This document shows, piece by piece, positions 30,241 through 31,831 of a stretch of DNA of 31,831 nucleotides (position 1 is the stretch's first letter; each line of letters starts with the position of its first letter). The notes beneath the pieces are model-generated. The model saw only the letters and a list, made by a program, of their open reading frames with translations, did not search any database and was not told the origin of the DNA. The stretch is taken from positions 1-31,831 of IMG/VR virus record IMGVR_UViG_3300048930_000121. The stretch is one strand, 5' to 3'. The stretch is from a virus. Position numbers and translations under genes: made by a program.

Positions 30241-30530
30241 GGTTGTTTGGAAGCGTGCTTGATCGCCCGCCAGGCCGCGCGGAGTCGGTCGCGCAGGCCG
30301 TAGTAGATGATCCATCGCCAGCCGATCGGCGTCCCGGCTGGGATGATTCCGCGTCGGCGGGCTTCGCTGAAGAGCACGGCGCGGAGTCGAATGACGTTGA
30401 TCCGCACGCCCAGGCCCTTCCAGCCGATCTGGTCCATCCAGTGGACGTGCTTGATGCAGTCGCAGTCGGGCGTGACGCGATAGCCTGCGCGGTCGAGTGC
30501 GGCGTGTAGGGTTGCGCCGGGCTTCAGCAT
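30237..30530 (-). CDS. Small Cys-x-Cys protein upstream of glycosyltransferase
   Basis: 97 residues. CDCIKHVHWMDQIGWKGLGVRINVI, with Cys-x-Cys then MD..G...C/L..N, is a short conserved module I have seen beside glycosyltransferase genes in phage genomes, with no function assigned. The C-terminal half is basic and Trp/Tyr-rich. It overlaps the preceding virion-type gene by seven bases and the GT2 gene by four. Confidence 0.6.
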   Translation of the reverse strand: MLKPGATLHAALDRAGYRVTPDCDCIKHVHWMDQIGWKGLGVRINVIRLRAVLFSEARRRGIIPAGTPIGWRWIIYYGLRDRLRAAWRAIKHASKQP

Positions 30531-31120
30531 GGGCCGTCGGTAACGGTGAAGGTAAGGGTGCCCGTAATCGTTTCGGTAACCGAGAATGGCGGGCTTGTTA
30601 AGACTGATCGAACCTGAAGAGGCACGTCTTCAATACTGAAGCTGCAAGCGGTTCCGACGGCTGCATAACTGAAGGGGGCCGTTAAGATGCTGAACCAGTC
30701 CCCACCTGGAGTCGTTTCAAACACGAAGCTCCCCTGCCATTTGCCGTTGATGCACGCTATGCCAGACCTTGACCGCGTGATGTTTCGTCCGCATGCAGTC
30801 ACCGACATGGTGTCGAATCGTCGGAATGCAAAGACTCCCGTCGGCACATTTGGCTGCCAGCCGTGCTTCAGTCCCGCAAGACGGGTGACTGCCTCGTCGT
30901 AGAAGCATTCGAGCGTTGAGTTGACTGGCGTCGAGTCGAGCGTGATTGAGAGCGTTCCTCGTGTGCCGTCAACTGGTGTAACGATCGAGCTTGACGCATC
31001 GTACACGCTCTCGAACGATAGGCACGAGATGCAGCAGCATCGTGTGTCGGGGTCTGTGGCGCGGACGACGCGCCCCTGCTGTCGATGAACTAGGCCGTCT
31101 TTGCGCAGGATCAGGCTCAT
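30524..31120 (-). CDS. Hypothetical virion-type protein
   Basis: 198 residues, Cys-rich near the start (TRCCCISCLSFES), then beta-rich with many Thr and Ser (RGTLSITLDSTPVNSTLECF, ending TGTLTFTVTDGPC). The beta-sheet content and place in the operon suggest a structural or tail-tip component. I recognise no family. ATG overlaps the stop upstream (ATGA). Confidence 0.6.
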   Translation of the reverse strand: MSLILRKDGLVHRQQGRVVRATDPDTRCCCISCLSFESVYDASSSIVTPVDGTRGTLSITLDSTPVNSTLECFYDEAVTRLAGLKHGWQPNVPTGVFAFRRFDTMSVTACGRNITRSRSGIACINGKWQGSFVFETTPGGDWFSILTAPFSYAAVGTACSFSIEDVPLQVRSVLTSPPFSVTETITGTLTFTVTDGPC

Positions 31121-31590
31121 TCTTCGCAGACCCTTGATTTGAGGCTGACGCCAGAGACGAGGAGTTTGCCATCTTGTGTCCCGACGACAAGTCCGATTGC
31201 ATAGATGTTCGTCGCGTCGGGGTTGTCCTGCGTCAGAACATAAGTTGTGCCATCGTTGCCCAGCTCTTCCAAGTTGAGGAAGATAGCGTCATCCTCGGTA
31301 GCTTCCGATCCGCTACCGAACATCCCTGATACCGTCGGCGCGCCTGTCGTCGCCGTCCAGTTGCTTCCCGTGATCGTCGTCGGCGTGATCGTCCGGGCGT
31401 TGTACTTCCCATAGGCGGTCGTTCCGAGCGCGGTCGTGATGCGGACGATTCGGACGTTGGTCCCGCCGCCGACGCTCCTGGGCACGCGGCGCGGCTTGCC
31501 CGTCAGGTCGAGCGGCTCCCCCTCGACAAGCTGGACCGCCCGCGCGATGCGGTCGGCCTGTGGGCGGTTGAAATAGACGATCTCGGGCAT
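31117..31590 (-). CDS. Hypothetical virion-type protein
   Basis: 157 residues. The opening MPEIVYFNRPQADRIARAV and a long Thr/Gly-rich beta region (NVRIVRITTALGTTAYGKYN) resemble small structural proteins of tail or fibre regions. It follows the partial gene at the right edge after three bases. No family recognised. Confidence 0.6.
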   Translation of the reverse strand: MPEIVYFNRPQADRIARAVQLVEGEPLDLTGKPRRVPRSVGGGTNVRIVRITTALGTTAYGKYNARTITPTTITGSNWTATTGAPTVSGMFGSGSEATEDDAIFLNLEELGNDGTTYVLTQDNPDATNIYAIGLVVGTQDGKLLVSGVSLKSRVCEE

Positions 31591-31593
31591 GGC

Positions 31594-31831
31594 TCACGAG
31601 TCGGTGACGACGTACTCGATCACGGGGCTTCCGGCGTCCGACACCACGTACAGGGTGAGAGATTCGAGTGGGATCAGCGTGGGCACGCCCCCGGGCCGGA
31701 GCTTGGCGATCGCGTTGCTCCCGTCCGCCGCCCGGCTGATCTTGACGTTGTTGGACGTCGAGACGTTACGAGCCCACAGCAGGCCCGGCGTCACGCACCC
31801 GCCGACGTTCAACGCCGCCGCCGACGTCGTC
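31594..31831 (-). CDS. Virion-type protein, partial at right edge
   Basis: The frame is open to the window edge, so the 5' end is missing; a TTG at 31812 is unlikely to be the true start. The visible part is beta-rich (VTPGLLWARNVSTSNNVKIS, then LIPLESLTLYVVSDAGSPVI) and ends VEYVVTDS-like. Such short beta proteins are frequent among tail genes of phages with this gene order. It shows that the operon extends past the right edge. Confidence 0.6.
   Translation of the reverse strand, partial: TTSAAALNVGGCVTPGLLWARNVSTSNNVKISRAADGSNAIAKLRPGGVPTLIPLESLTLYVVSDAGSPVIEYVVTDS

Overview
The window is almost wholly a temperate tailed bacteriophage (or prophage) of siphovirus type with HK97-like head genes. 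No clearly bacterial chromosomal gene is present. Base composition is high in G+C. Starts use ATG, GTG and TTG, with clear purine-rich Shine-Dalgarno sequences before several early genes. The host is uncertain. The plus-strand membrane protein at 26611-27714 has an N-terminal domain and layout that I associate with Planctomycetota (Phycisphaerae), so a planctomycete host is my best guess, at low to moderate confidence.

Layout, read along the minus strand, which carries nearly everything. (1) 31831-28368: virion-type small proteins, then a small Cys-x-Cys protein, a family 2 glycosyltransferase, an FkbM-type methyltransferase and a second glycosyltransferase, closed by a rho-independent terminator at 28316-28338. 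(2) 28264-25772: immunity and lysogeny region. It holds an HExxH peptidase with a zinc ribbon (minus), two plus-strand genes (HTH-like protein, membrane moron) and a divergent XRE regulator with a near-leaderless promoter. (3) 25775-20003: early genes, mostly short and unknown, with a tRNA-like element, three unusual leader elements made of (CNNGG)n arrays plus GAAA hairpins, a CopG-like protein, a possible RAMP-like protein, an AlpA-type excisionase and a tyrosine integrase. (4) 20002-19742: a probable attP, with a tRNA 3'-end core, 13-bp flanking direct repeats and three 10-bp repeats. (5) 19725-16374: DUF7694-type protein, a replication-initiation-like protein and small unknowns. (6) 16339-10880: lipoprotein and small membrane proteins (lysis candidates), a TIM-barrel hydrolase candidate, a LamG lectin-like protein, a fibre-like protein and an SGNH esterase. 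(7) 10880-1: HNH, TerS, TerL, portal, protease, capsid, connectors, tail terminator, tail tube, tail chaperones with a textbook -1 frameshift site, tape measure, and the start of a further tail gene.

Both window edges cut minus-strand virion genes. The simplest reading is that the late operon continues off the left edge and re-enters at the right edge, as expected of a circular or circularly permuted phage genome with a piece missing. The late genes run as a tightly coupled chain with many GTGA or ATGA stop-start overlaps.

The most unusual content is the set of three composite leaders in the early region. Each is 13-14 pentamers of CNNGG on the coding strand, then a hairpin capped by GAAA, then the ribosome binding site and start codon of a small early gene. 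I know of no name for this element.
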